Origin: a virus
DNA: 28,938 nt
Direction: 5' to 3' (one strand)
Virus record (IMG/VR): IMGVR_UViG_3300046820_000607
Location: 1 to 28,938 of that record
Below the pieces are notes generated by a model. That model was not told the origin of the DNA and made no database searches. It worked only from the letters and a program-made list of their open reading frames with translations. Of the stretch, positions 1 to 8,422 are shown one piece after another. Numbering within the stretch: position 1 is the first letter of the stretch; the number at the start of each line of letters is the position of its first letter. The translations under genes and the position numbers were made by a program.

Positions 1-198
1 AGGTTATACAGGTCTAGTTAGCGTAGTGATGCAGTATACACAAACCAAATTCCAACGAACCCCAATATTATAATGAGAGATTATTCACTAGATTTTATTG
101 CCTCCATGAATTTACTAAGGAACGGCGTAAAAGGAAATACCCGAGCGTATGAGATAGCAAGCGGTAGACATAGTACAAATTTAAAACGGTGGAAAATA
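1..198. repeat. Terminal overlap, left copy
   Basis: This stretch matches 28739-28938 at the other end of the window with two differences. One is a C/T change at position 52. The other is two extra A's in the right copy between the tail-gene stop codon and the next start codon. The overlap means the assembled molecule is circular or circularly permuted, with a unit length of about 28,740 bases. Confidence 0.95.
2..73 (+). CDS. 3' end of the large tail-tip protein gene (partial)
   Basis: The last 23 codons and the TAA of the gene that is complete at 25749-28811. The encoded residues, ending RTPIL, are identical in both copies; the single base difference (TTC here, TTT in the right copy) is synonymous for Phe. 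The TAA overlaps the ATG of the next gene by one base (TAATG). Confidence 0.9.
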   Translation, partial: GYTGLVSVVMQYTQTKFQRTPIL

Positions 199-273
199 AA
201 GGCTATTAATTACACTATATTATTAACGCTAGCACTTTCATTTAGCGCATTAATTTATTGGATATGGCAGTAA
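73..273 (+). CDS. Small membrane protein, 66 aa, upstream of the tape measure gene
   Basis: I do not recognise this protein. Residues 1-43 are polar and basic, and residues 45-65 form one hydrophobic helix rich in Ile, Leu, Ala and Trp, so it is probably a single-pass membrane protein with its N terminus in the cytoplasm. It sits between the largest tail gene, which ends at 73, and the tape measure gene, whose ATG at 264 lies inside its last codons. That tight packing puts it in the late tail transcript. The start overlaps the previous stop by one base here, but the right-hand copy has two extra A's between stop and start. A virion or tail-related role is inferred from position only. Confidence 0.7.
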   Translation: MRDYSLDFIASMNLLRNGVKGNTRAYEIASGRHSTNLKRWKIKAINYTILLTLALSFSALIYWIWQ

Positions 274-2180
274 CGGAAATAATTACACTACAAACAGACG
301 CGAGCGGAGCGGTAACAGGAATAACGCAAGTAACCGAGGAAATGAAAAAACTCGATACTGCGACTACTCAAACTGAGGAAGCTACAATAAGTTTAAAAGC
401 CCAAATTCGTCAAATGACAAATGAGCTTTTGAATATGGCCGACGATGACCCAAATAGACAAAAGTTAATACAGCAACTCGGGGAGCTTAAAGATAGAGCC
501 GCAGACGCAGCCGACGCAGTTAAGGGTAATACAGGTCCTGCCTTTGAAAGTATGAGTAACACATTTGGCATTATGACAGGCCAACTTGCTAACCTAGATT
601 TTGACGGGTTCGGTAAGTCATTAACTCAGGTAGGCGCAGCCATAGGTAGAGTAAATTTTAAAAGTATTAAAGAGGAATTAGGCGGGCTTATTAAGGGAAT
701 TGGTGATATGGGTAAAGCGTTACTTGCGAACCCAATTTTTTTAATAGGTGCTACTATAGCGGGAGTAGTTGCATATTGGGATGAATTAAGCGCAGCGGTT
801 AGTAATTTTAATGTTACTCAAGAGGAGTCTATTGATAAAATGATGCGCAGTGAAGCGGTCATGAAAGAAATGGAGGAGGTTAAAATTCAAACTGCGCAAA
901 TTGAATTATTAGTACGCGCGGTCAATGATCATTCGAAAAGTGAAGAAGAAAGAAAAGGAGCTTTAGTAAAAGTCAATAAAGCTTTGGAAGATAACGGAAT
1001 TGCTGCAGTTAATGATATTAACGCTACCGAAGACGTTATTAATGCTAAAAATTTATTAATACAAAAATTACAGCAGGAGGCAAGGGTAAGAGGTAAGCTT
1101 GCTTATTTAGAGGAACTTTACGCGGAGCAGTCTCGATTAAATGCAAATAAAGGATTTACTACAACTGTATCTGAGGCGAATAAGGCAGGTCTTGCTTTGC
1201 TTGGTTTAGAAGGTGGTTTTATTCAAAGTATGACCGATATGGGTAACGGCATGTTTGGAACTACCGTAACGGAATTAGAAAATATACAAAAAGAAATTGA
1301 CGCGATTAGTGAGGATATATATAACGACCAGCAAGCAATGGCCGACCTTAGCATTAAAGGAACTAAAGATGATGAAGATAAGAAAAATAATATTATAAAA
1401 AAGGGCGGTGAAGTAAGAAGGAAAACACGCGACGAAATTTTACAGGAGGAAGCCAATGAAATGAGAAAAGCAATGGAGGAGGCTTACGAAGCTGAAAGGG
1501 TTAATGAGAGAAATTTAGAGTTACTTTATGAAGATAGTAGCTTAGAGGTTGCCGATATTTTAAAAGCTAGACAAGACCAAGTATTTAAAATAAATGAGGA
1601 AGGCGCTAATAAAACTATAGAACTGAAAAGAGTAGAGGTTAAAACTTTACAGCAAATAGAAGCAGAGGCCGCTCAGCAAAACGAAGATAGAATTAAAAAA
1701 CAACGCGATTTTAGAATACAGCAAGCCGCAGAAGCTTTAGGGGTTTTATCTGATTTGAACGACGCCTTTACAAGTCGAAACGAGAAAGTAGCTAAAAAAC
1801 AGTTTGCAGTAAGCAAGGCTTTAAATATGGCAGCAGCTATTATGAACACCTACGGAGCTATTAATAAGGCTTATAATGATGAGACCATGCCGAGCACAGC
1901 CGCAAGAATTATACAGGCTACTATAGTTGGGATAGCAGGTTTTGCCAATGTGGCTAAAATTGCTAAAACTCAATTTAATAGTAGTACTAGTGGCGGAGGG
2001 GGTAATAATGGCGGCTTAACCGGTGGCGGTGGTAATAATACACCTACAGCACCTGCAGTAGATTTCGGGTTTTTGCAGCAAACGGGACAGCCAGGCACAG
2101 TAGAGACTTATGTACTTGCGGGCAATGTAGCCAACGCGCTAGAAGCTAGACAAAAAATAATAGATCAGTCGTACTTGTAA
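264..2180 (+). CDS. Tape measure protein, 638 aa
   Basis: Probable tail tape measure protein, which sets tail length and enters the host envelope during DNA delivery. The N-terminal 100 residues are polar and helical (VTEEMKKLDTATTQTEEATI). A hydrophobic segment lies at about 148-168 (LLANPIFLIGATIAGVVAYW). Long charged coiled-coil stretches fill about 185-500, and a second Ala-rich helix (about 505-570) precedes a Gly/Asn-rich linker with GGGG runs. At 638 residues and about 1.5 angstrom per residue it would predict a tail near 95 nm (inference). I chose the ATG at 264 over the TTG at 258; it overlaps the upstream gene by 10 bases. The tail chaperone, usually next door, is about 7 kb upstream on the circle. 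Confidence 0.8.
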   Translation: MAVTEIITLQTDASGAVTGITQVTEEMKKLDTATTQTEEATISLKAQIRQMTNELLNMADDDPNRQKLIQQLGELKDRAADAADAVKGNTGPAFESMSNTFGIMTGQLANLDFDGFGKSLTQVGAAIGRVNFKSIKEELGGLIKGIGDMGKALLANPIFLIGATIAGVVAYWDELSAAVSNFNVTQEESIDKMMRSEAVMKEMEEVKIQTAQIELLVRAVNDHSKSEEERKGALVKVNKALEDNGIAAVNDINATEDVINAKNLLIQKLQQEARVRGKLAYLEELYAEQSRLNANKGFTTTVSEANKAGLALLGLEGGFIQSMTDMGNGMFGTTVTELENIQKEIDAISEDIYNDQQAMADLSIKGTKDDEDKKNNIIKKGGEVRRKTRDEILQEEANEMRKAMEEAYEAERVNERNLELLYEDSSLEVADILKARQDQVFKINEEGANKTIELKRVEVKTLQQIEAEAAQQNEDRIKKQRDFRIQQAAEALGVLSDLNDAFTSRNEKVAKKQFAVSKALNMAAAIMNTYGAINKAYNDETMPSTAARIIQATIVGIAGFANVAKIAKTQFNSSTSGGGGNNGGLTGGGGNNTPTAPAVDFGFLQQTGQPGTVETYVLAGNVANALEARQKIIDQSYL

Positions 2181-2181
2181 A

Positions 2182-2346
2182 ATGAAAAAAGCAAATTTTC
2201 CACTATTAAGAAAAGCAATTAAGCGGGGTACTCTTATAGGATTAGAGAGAATAGATGAATTAGATATAACCAAAGAGGAAGCTATAATAGCGGAAATAAC
2301 CGAGGCAATTTTAGAGCAAATAGAGGAACTATACAATTTTGAATAA
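2182..2346 (+). CDS. Small acidic protein, 54 aa
   Basis: A short open frame that fills the gap between the tape measure and protease genes exactly: its ATG follows the previous TAA by one base and its TAA overlaps the next ATG (TAATG). The first 20 residues are basic (MKKANFPLLRKAIKRG) and the remainder is an acidic, probably helical stretch ending EQIEELYNFE. No family is recognised. The tight junctions on both sides are the main evidence that it is translated. By position it could be a structural accessory or a small chaperone (inference). Confidence 0.65.
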   Translation: MKKANFPLLRKAIKRGTLIGLERIDELDITKEEAIIAEITEAILEQIEELYNFE

Positions 2347-2936
2347 TGAATAACGAAGTAAAAGTAATTGAATACGGACTAGGTGATAACGACGAATACG
2401 GAGTATACGCCATAAGTCTAGTAGACGAACCCGCTATAGAGGTAGACTTTGTAGCGCTAAATAAGGACCGCATTTTATTAGCTCGCGTTCAAGACGGTGA
2501 AAAGCGCATGTTATACGGTCCTGCCTTAATTCCTAATCAGGCTATAGTTAGATATGATAAACAAGGGCAAAAGTATTTTATTAAGTACTCACCTGAGACT
2601 ATTGAGAAAACAGCGCAGGAATTTCTTAAACGTAATTTACACCATAACCATACAGTACAACACGAACTACCGGTAGCAGGTTTAACTGTTGTAGAAAGTT
2701 GGATAAAGCAAGGCGCGGACAAAGGGCAAGAGTTTGGTTTTGACCTTCCCGACGGCACCTGGATGATCGGGGTAAAGGTAGAAGATGAAACTACTTGGGA
2801 AGCGGTAAAACAAGGCGTGCTTAAAGGCTTTTCTATTGAGGGTTTTTTCGTACCTGAAAAAGAGGAAGTTTATAATGAGAGCGAACTAGAGGCTATACTT
2901 ACTTCTCTAGTAAACGAAATTGGTGAAATAAAATAA
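2346..2936 (+). CDS. Prohead serine protease, XkdF-like, 196 aa
   Basis: Resembles the XkdF-type putative phage serine proteases, which cleave scaffold and capsid precursors during prohead maturation. Recognisable elements are YAISLVDEPAIEVDFVAL near residues 21-38, MLYGPALIPNQAIVR (55-69), a His-rich segment LHHNHTVQH (98-106) and KGFSIEGFF (160-168). In this family the His cluster and the Ser of GFSIEG (S163) are the likely catalytic residues. A scaffold-like gene and the major capsid gene follow directly, the expected order protease, scaffold, capsid. The ATG overlaps the previous stop codon. Confidence 0.8.
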   Translation: MNNEVKVIEYGLGDNDEYGVYAISLVDEPAIEVDFVALNKDRILLARVQDGEKRMLYGPALIPNQAIVRYDKQGQKYFIKYSPETIEKTAQEFLKRNLHHNHTVQHELPVAGLTVVESWIKQGADKGQEFGFDLPDGTWMIGVKVEDETTWEAVKQGVLKGFSIEGFFVPEKEEVYNESELEAILTSLVNEIGEIK

Positions 2937-2969
2937 ATGTTTTTTACACTATTAATAAACGCAAAAAAA

Positions 2970-3581
2970 ATGATCGCAGAGATTTTAAACAAATTCGCTC
3001 CATTGCTAGAAAAGCACGGGGTAAAGCTGTCAGCTGTAGAAGCTCCTGCAGAAGTTGCTACTGAGGAAACAAAGGTAGAAATGATGGTAGAGGGCGCACT
3101 AGCCGACGGTACTTACATAGCTTCACCTGCCTCGGAATGGGTAGAGGGAGTAGAAATTTTCGTAATGGATGCGGAAGGAAACCCACAGCCACTAGCAGAC
3201 GGGGAATATCAACTCGACAACGGTAAAATGATCGTTGTATCAGAAGGTAAAATCGCCTCCATTAAAGAAATGGAAGTAGAAGAGGAAGTTAAAATAGAAG
3301 TAGAAGCAGAAGCTACTGAGCAGTCTATAGAAGAAACTTATTCTAAAGACCAAGTAGAGGCGCTTTTAAATAACGTTATTTCTGAGTTTTCTACTAAGCT
3401 TTCAGCAGTAGAAGAAAAGCTAGCAGTAGCAGAGGCTAAAGTAGTAGAGCTTTCGCAAGCTCCTGCAGTAGCACCTGTTAAACAAAGAGCAGCAGTTCAA
3501 ACTCAGCAACCTATCCAATTAAATCAAATTCAAAATACTGCGGAGCGTGCTCGCGCTATCGTGGCTAAATACACCAAATAA
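2970..3581 (+). CDS. Scaffold-like head assembly protein, 203 aa
   Basis: Probable capsid scaffold. It is acidic and rich in Glu, Val and Ala, with a small beta-rich segment (LADGTYIASPASEWVEGVEI through GEYQLDNGKMIVVSEGKIASI) followed by a Glu-rich linker and a coiled coil (YSKDQVEALLNNVISEFSTKLSAVEEKLAVAEAKVVEL). The C terminus is basic and Gln-rich. The layout fits scaffolds between protease and capsid genes. I prefer the ATG at 2970, which follows a run of A's like the leaders of neighbouring genes, over the in-frame ATG at 2937 that abuts the previous stop and would add a hydrophobic stretch. The function rests on composition and gene order. Confidence 0.65.
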   Translation: MIAEILNKFAPLLEKHGVKLSAVEAPAEVATEETKVEMMVEGALADGTYIASPASEWVEGVEIFVMDAEGNPQPLADGEYQLDNGKMIVVSEGKIASIKEMEVEEEVKIEVEAEATEQSIEETYSKDQVEALLNNVISEFSTKLSAVEEKLAVAEAKVVELSQAPAVAPVKQRAAVQTQQPIQLNQIQNTAERARAIVAKYTK

Positions 3582-3600
3582 TTAAATACAAACAAAAAAA

Positions 3601-4515
3601 ATGGCAACAAATTTAACCATTACTTCAAGTTACGCGGGCGAATTAAGCCTCCCGTACATTGCGGCAGCTGTCCTTTCAGGAGACACTATCGCTAACAACT
3701 ACGTTACTGTAAAAGAAAACGTAAAACACAAATTAGTCCTAAAGACTTTATCTACTACAGGTATTGTTAAGGCATGGGGTTGCGACTTCGATAATACCGG
3801 AGCTGACCTAGATCTAACTGAGGCAGTACTTGAGGTTACAGACCTTAAAGTAAACGTTGAAGTTTGTAAGGATCAATTCGCAAAAGATTGGGAAGCAATG
3901 CAGACTGGCCGTGGTTTCGCTAACGATACTATTCCTGCTAATTTCGCTGATTTCATTATTGGAGTTTTAGCTGCTAAAGTTGCGGAAAATATCGAGTACA
4001 CTATTTGGCAGGGTAACTTCGGAGATTCACCTTACACAGCTTTCGACGGATTGTTAAAAGTAATTGACGATGCTAAGTCTAACACTCCTGACGTTAACTT
4101 CCCTACTTTGAGTGCATCTAACGTAATTGCTCAGTTGCAATTATTAGAGGCTGCTATCCCTGCAACTTTGGTAGGTGATGCAAACGTAAAATGCTACGTT
4201 AATAAGCAAACTGCTCAGTACTACCGCCAGGCTATCGGTACTTTGGGTTACTTACAACAGTATAACGCTGCTGTAGCTATTCCTTTGACTATCGACGGTT
4301 ACGAAATGTATGTATGCCCAGGTATTCCTAACGGGACTGCATTGTTCGCGAAGAAGGATAACCTTTTCGTAGGTACTGACTTAGTAAGCGACTTTAACGA
4401 GGTTAAGGTTGTAGATATGTCAGCTACTGACGGAAGCGACAACGTACGCATGGTAATGAAGTTCCGTGCAGGTACTCAGTGCGCTTTCCCTGCAGAAACT
4501 GCTCTAGGTTACTAA
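3601..4515 (+). CDS. Major capsid protein, 304 aa
   Basis: Probable major head protein. It lies just downstream of the protease and scaffold genes and has the size of HK97-fold capsid subunits. Its codon use stands out: AAC, GAC, TTC and TAC are strongly favoured where neighbours use AAT, GAT, TTT and TAT, as expected for the most expressed gene of a phage. An A-rich leader precedes the ATG, and a GC-rich hairpin terminator (4536-4564) follows the stop, giving it a separate transcript end. I could not identify a conserved capsid motif by eye, so the call rests on position, length, codon use and the dedicated terminator. Confidence 0.75.
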   Translation: MATNLTITSSYAGELSLPYIAAAVLSGDTIANNYVTVKENVKHKLVLKTLSTTGIVKAWGCDFDNTGADLDLTEAVLEVTDLKVNVEVCKDQFAKDWEAMQTGRGFANDTIPANFADFIIGVLAAKVAENIEYTIWQGNFGDSPYTAFDGLLKVIDDAKSNTPDVNFPTLSASNVIAQLQLLEAAIPATLVGDANVKCYVNKQTAQYYRQAIGTLGYLQQYNAAVAIPLTIDGYEMYVCPGIPNGTALFAKKDNLFVGTDLVSDFNEVKVVDMSATDGSDNVRMVMKFRAGTQCAFPAETALGY

Positions 4516-4535
4516 GATTTTCCTTTGTTATGTTG

Positions 4536-4564
4536 AAGGGTTGGCGCTACGGCGCCGCCCTTTT
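4536..4564 (+). terminator. Intrinsic terminator after the capsid gene
   Basis: Hairpin with arms AAGGG/CCCTT and GGCGC/GCGCC around a TACG loop, followed by four T's, 20 bases after the capsid stop codon. It could uncouple capsid expression from the downstream head genes, or protect the 3' end of the capsid mRNA. Confidence 0.8.
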
Positions 4565-4599
4565 ACTACAAATAATAATAACTAAAAAAATTAATAACT

Positions 4600-5148
4600 A
4601 TGGCATGTAACGCAACCGCAGGAATGGCCCTTAATTGTAAAGAGGGAATAGGTGGAATTAAGGCTATTTATGTAACCAACTTTTCCGCCATGCAAAACAA
4701 TTTTAATTTAACCGGTAACGAAGTAGCTAATATAGCGCCTAATGCTGTAACCGTTTACGAATACAAGCTACCTAAAAACACAGGTAGTTTTACAGAGGAA
4801 GCGGCTATAAGTATTGAAAACGGAACTGTATTTTACACTCAGACTGTTGTAGCTTCATTGCATGGGTTAACAACTGACCGAGCGCAAGAGCTTCAAACTA
4901 TTGCTAAAGGCCGTTTAACTGTTTTCGTACTAGATAGTAACGACAATATTTGGATGGTTGGCGGTAATACAGGCGCTGAGGTAACAGCTTTCTCTACCAT
5001 GACAGGAACTGCTAAAGGCGATATGAACGGGTACACTATTACGTTCACTGCAGAGGAAAAGAATAAAGCTTACTATGTAACTAATTCTGACCCTACAGAT
5101 CCATTTGACGATTACGCGAACGTAACTGTAGTAGCAGGTACTTTGTAA
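4600..5148 (+). CDS. Structural protein, possibly major tail tube protein, 182 aa
   Basis: It begins MACNATAGMALNCKEGIGGI and continues KAIYVTNF. An N-terminal Cys-x(n)-Cys plus GGIK pattern, together with a late GTAKGDMNGYTITFTAEEK segment, recalls tail tube or virion proteins of Bacteroidota phages, though I cannot name the family firmly. The chain looks beta-rich throughout with no membrane segment. It follows the capsid terminator with an A-rich leader before the ATG. Alternatives are a head decoration or head-tail joining protein. A virion role is fairly secure from context; the exact position in the virion is not. Confidence 0.6.
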   Translation: MACNATAGMALNCKEGIGGIKAIYVTNFSAMQNNFNLTGNEVANIAPNAVTVYEYKLPKNTGSFTEEAAISIENGTVFYTQTVVASLHGLTTDRAQELQTIAKGRLTVFVLDSNDNIWMVGGNTGAEVTAFSTMTGTAKGDMNGYTITFTAEEKNKAYYVTNSDPTDPFDDYANVTVVAGTL

Positions 5149-5172
5149 ATAAATTTGTGCTATATTTAAAGC

Positions 5173-5583
5173 ATGGTTTATTTACTAAAAAATACAGCGT
5201 CTCAGCTCCTCTTTTTGCAAATTCAAGAAGGGGAGCTTTTGCTGTCTAATTTCTATACCGATTACTTACTCGAATTAACTAACGAGCAGACACTAGAAAA
5301 ACTTTACTGTATACCTACGGTAGTAACAACAAACGAGCGTTATACGAGTATTCAAGTTGGCACTAACGCCAACACACCTTTAGCGGGCAGTTTATTAATT
5401 AACTACCCTGCAAGATTTAGCTTTAAGGTATACGGTCAAAATAGCAGCACTAATTTAGACCCTACCGACGCCTCAGTAGTAGGCATGATAGAGAAAGGCT
5501 ATTTAATGGTCCAAGATATTACTACTCCTTATTTTACTGACCCCAATTTAACTATTCCTACCGATGTCGCATACAACGGATAA
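5173..5583 (+). CDS. Hypothetical virion-associated protein, 136 aa
   Basis: Not recognised. The 136 residues look like a compact beta-sheet protein (LLEL, SIQVGT, FSFKVYGQNS), with no signal peptide, Cys motif or coiled coil. It stands between the putative tail tube gene and the portal fusion. A TAAATTTG sequence at 5150-5157 resembles a -7 promoter element but has no matching TTTG 19 bases upstream. Its last 20 bases overlap an upstream in-frame ATG of the portal gene, although I place the portal start after its stop. A head-tail or tail accessory role is inferred from position. Confidence 0.6.
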   Translation: MVYLLKNTASQLLFLQIQEGELLLSNFYTDYLLELTNEQTLEKLYCIPTVVTTNERYTSIQVGTNANTPLAGSLLINYPARFSFKVYGQNSSTNLDPTDASVVGMIEKGYLMVQDITTPYFTDPNLTIPTDVAYNG

Positions 5584-5590
5584 AAATATA

Positions 5591-7834
5591 ATGGCCGAGC
5601 CTATGGTAATTAACATGGCAGGCATAGCTTTGCAAGAGGCTGTTGAGAGAGAAACTCCTACCGGTTGGGTGAGTTATGGGGAAAGTAATTTATTCCCTAA
5701 TTATTTAATAGAATTATACAACGACTCGCCCGTACATAGATCGCTATCGATGTCTATAGCATTTACGATTGCAGGCAAGGAGTTTAAGAGCAGTTTACCC
5801 ATTGCGACGAGAGAAATTAACCGCCTTAAATTTGACGAAATAAGACACTGCACCGCGTTAGATTTAAAACTACATGGTGGCTTTTTTTGGGAGGTAATAT
5901 GGAGCGTAGACAGGTCTACAATAGCTCGCGTTAATCATTTGCCATACGAAAACTGCAGACTAGCAGTAACTAACGACGAGGATATAATACCTGGCGTTTA
6001 CTATTCTAAAGATTGGGCAGACTTCCGTAAAAAGAAAAATAAGCCTAGTTTTATACCAATGTTTAACCCTGCTACCAATGCAGAGGAACCTAGCCAAGTT
6101 TTATTTATTTCAGTAATGACGCCAGGCAGTGCTTACTACCCTAAGCCTGACTATTACGGAGCATTAAATTATATTGAATGCACGCGAGAAATTAGCGAGT
6201 TTTACCGTGCTTTCTTATCCAATGGAATGGCGCCTAGCTACATGCTGCATTTTAATAATGGCGTTCCTGATCCTGAGGAACAAATAGCCATTCGTAGACA
6301 GTGGGATAAAATGATAGGGGCGCAGAAAGCGGGTAAGGTTGTACTTACTTTTAATGAGAATGCCGACCGTACGCCTAAGTTAGATTTAGTACCCATGACC
6401 GACGCGGATAAGCAATGGGAGACTTTAACCGACCAAAGTAGAGAAATGATAATGAACGCGCACCGCGTTACCTCACCTCTTATTTTTGGCATTCGAGACA
6501 GTGGCGGACTGGGTAGTAATTCTGATGAAATAAAGCAAGCCTTTAGATTATTCGATAAACAAGTAATTGAGCCTTATCAAAAAATGATAAGCGACGCGGT
6601 AGAGGAGATTTTAAGAGGTATTGGTATAGTTGCAAAAATAGAGCTAGAGGGAAATGATGTTTTTGGTGAAGATGCAACCGCACAAACTGAAGGTGCACCG
6701 AGCGCAGCTGTTGCTCCTGCCGATATGCAAAACGTTTTAAATATTGCAGCGCAGTACATGCAGGGCGCAATTACCGCAGGTCAGGCTAAGCAAATTTTAA
6801 AGCTTGCGTTTCCTTCGCTTACCGATATTCAAATAGACACCTTACTAGGAGCTGAGCCTACACAGCTCGAAAAAAAAAAGATAGAACTTGCAATACCGGA
6901 GAGTTTTGCACCCACTAAAGAAATGGCCGCAGAGGCTGAGCTAGGTTTAAAATGGCGTGAGGAATACGGAAGGGGTGGTACCGAGGTCGGCGTAGCAAGG
7001 GCTAGAGATATTTCGAACCTTAGAAACTTATCTTACGACACGGTTAAAAGAATGAATAGCTACTTTTCAAGACATGAGGTAGATAAAGAGGCTACAGGTT
7101 GGAACCAAGGCGAGGAAGGTTTCCCAACTGCGGGCCGTATAGCGTGGCAGTTATGGGGTGGAGAGCCAGGTAAGGAATGGGCCGAGCGAATTATAACACG
7201 CTATCAAAATGAGGAGCTTGTAGATATTCCCGAATTCACCGAGGAAGCCGAGGACCAATGGATTGAATTTTTAAAAGACAAGGGCGAAATAGTCGATTTA
7301 AATGAGTGGGAACTTATCGAAGCTGAGCCTGTAGATATGGCTAGCGTTAGAAGTTACAGCCGACCCGATGAAAAAAGTATAATGGATTCAGGGTTATATA
7401 AAATTCGTTATAAATACAGCACTAATTTAAGCGCTAACTCTCGCAAATTTTGCCGCCAAATGGTAACGGCTAGCAAGGCAGGTTATGTATACCGTTATGA
7501 AGATTTGGACTATAACGGCTTCGAGGCTAATAGCATGAGCCAAAGTGGTGAAAATTCACAATTCGCGCCTAGTGGTATGGATAGTTACTCCGTATGGTTT
7601 TTTAAAGGCGGTTGTTACTGTGCCCATACATGGACCCGCCAAGTTTATTTTAGAAAAAGAGAAAAGGGGAAATTCCTAGCCGACAAAGGTTTAGAAAATT
7701 CCGACGAAATTAGCGTAGCTAAAGCCATTCGCGCAGGTATGCCCTTAAAAGATATAGCGGCTAACTTTGCTATGGCTAATACAGCGCCTAGAGATATGCC
7801 AAATAGAGGTTCTATTAAACACGCAAATAAATAA
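5591..7834 (+). CDS. Portal protein fused to C-terminal head domains, 747 aa
   Basis: Residues 1 to about 425 look like a portal, the dodecameric ring through which DNA enters the head: an N-terminal segment with PNYLIELYNDSPVHRSLSMS, FISVMTPGSAYYPKPDYYGA, and later MNAHRVTSPLIFGI and FDKQVIEPYQKMI. At 461-475 an RGGTEVGVARARDI motif begins a second domain (to about 540, with GRIAWQLWGG). Residues 600-747 form a third, with CRQMVTASKAG, GGCYCAHTW and a basic tail, resembling head proteins in XkdF-type phages. A run of ten A's (6870-6879) at codons 427-430 lies at the first domain border. I chose ATG 5591, with an A-rich leader after the previous stop, over ATG 5564. Portal proteins are usually 400-550 residues, so this is a fusion. 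Confidence 0.8.
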   Translation: MAEPMVINMAGIALQEAVERETPTGWVSYGESNLFPNYLIELYNDSPVHRSLSMSIAFTIAGKEFKSSLPIATREINRLKFDEIRHCTALDLKLHGGFFWEVIWSVDRSTIARVNHLPYENCRLAVTNDEDIIPGVYYSKDWADFRKKKNKPSFIPMFNPATNAEEPSQVLFISVMTPGSAYYPKPDYYGALNYIECTREISEFYRAFLSNGMAPSYMLHFNNGVPDPEEQIAIRRQWDKMIGAQKAGKVVLTFNENADRTPKLDLVPMTDADKQWETLTDQSREMIMNAHRVTSPLIFGIRDSGGLGSNSDEIKQAFRLFDKQVIEPYQKMISDAVEEILRGIGIVAKIELEGNDVFGEDATAQTEGAPSAAVAPADMQNVLNIAAQYMQGAITAGQAKQILKLAFPSLTDIQIDTLLGAEPTQLEKKKIELAIPESFAPTKEMAAEAELGLKWREEYGRGGTEVGVARARDISNLRNLSYDTVKRMNSYFSRHEVDKEATGWNQGEEGFPTAGRIAWQLWGGEPGKEWAERIITRYQNEELVDIPEFTEEAEDQWIEFLKDKGEIVDLNEWELIEAEPVDMASVRSYSRPDEKSIMDSGLYKIRYKYSTNLSANSRKFCRQMVTASKAGYVYRYEDLDYNGFEANSMSQSGENSQFAPSGMDSYSVWFFKGGCYCAHTWTRQVYFRKREKGKFLADKGLENSDEISVAKAIRAGMPLKDIAANFAMANTAPRDMPNRGSIKHANK
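6870..6918 (+). other. Candidate -1 frameshift site (A AAA AAG) inside the portal fusion
   Basis: Ten A's followed by G place A AAA AAG in the correct phase for -1 slippage (zero-frame codons AAA 6875-6877 and AAG 6878-6880), the same heptamer as in E. coli dnaX. After a slip the reading continues for 12 codons to TAA at 6916-6918 and would give a 442-residue free portal. A 6-bp hairpin (GAGCTG 6849-6854 with CAGCTC 6863-6868) lies just upstream. Only inspection supports this. Confidence 0.4.
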
Positions 7835-7838
7835 TAAT

Positions 7839-8414
7839 ATGCCAATTACTCCCGAAGTTTTATTTATAGACGAGCATTATTTAAAAAAATATACTCAGCT
7901 AAACGAGGCCGTAGATACTAACTTAATACGCCCTGCTATTTACTTGGCACAGGATAAATATATTCAGTTATGGCTAGGCACTGACCTGTATAATAAAATA
8001 AAAACTGAAATACAAAATAACACGCTAAGCGGAGTTTATGAAACTTTACTAGACCAATATATTTTAAAGCCAACGGTGTGGTGGACCATGGTAGAATTAT
8101 ACCCGAGTTTAACCTATAAGCATGATAACGGGAATATAGTTACAAGACAAAGTGAAAATACAACCGGTATAACTAAAAGCGAATTAGACAGCTTAGTAGA
8201 TAAGGCTAGAGATAACGCGAATTGGTACACTCAGCGTTTAGTAGATTACCTTTGCGATAACGCTAGCGCATACCCTGAATATAGAAGTAACACGTTTCCC
8301 GATATTGCACCGCTAAAAAAAGTAAACAGGCAAAGCTCGGTAATTTTCTCGGAGGGCAGAACTGAGCCTAGTTCATGGTCTAGATTTGGAGTAAGAGATT
8401 TTTATAACTCATAA
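7839..8414 (+). CDS. Head-tail connector, DUF6712-like, 191 aa
   Basis: The N terminus (MPITPEVLFIDEHYLKKYTQ, then LNEAVDTNLIRPAIYLAQDK) and the following segment (YIQLWLGTDLYNKI) resemble the helical DUF6712-type connectors of Bacteroidota phages, which dock beneath the portal. A conserved-looking WWTMVELYPSLTYKHDNGNIV stretch follows, and the remainder is largely helical. The frame is open upstream to 7767, but the ATG at 7839 comes four bases after the portal stop and behind an A/T-rich leader, so I start it there. Its place directly after the portal gene supports the call. Confidence 0.7.
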   Translation: MPITPEVLFIDEHYLKKYTQLNEAVDTNLIRPAIYLAQDKYIQLWLGTDLYNKIKTEIQNNTLSGVYETLLDQYILKPTVWWTMVELYPSLTYKHDNGNIVTRQSENTTGITKSELDSLVDKARDNANWYTQRLVDYLCDNASAYPEYRSNTFPDIAPLKKVNRQSSVIFSEGRTEPSSWSRFGVRDFYNS

Positions 8415-8422
8415 ATAACTGC

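Noticed and set aside
5150-5157. TAAATTTG before the 5173 gene as a promoter
   Set aside because: The -7 match is exact, but no TTTG lies 19-21 bases upstream, and the region is so AT-rich that a single 6-base match is not convincing.
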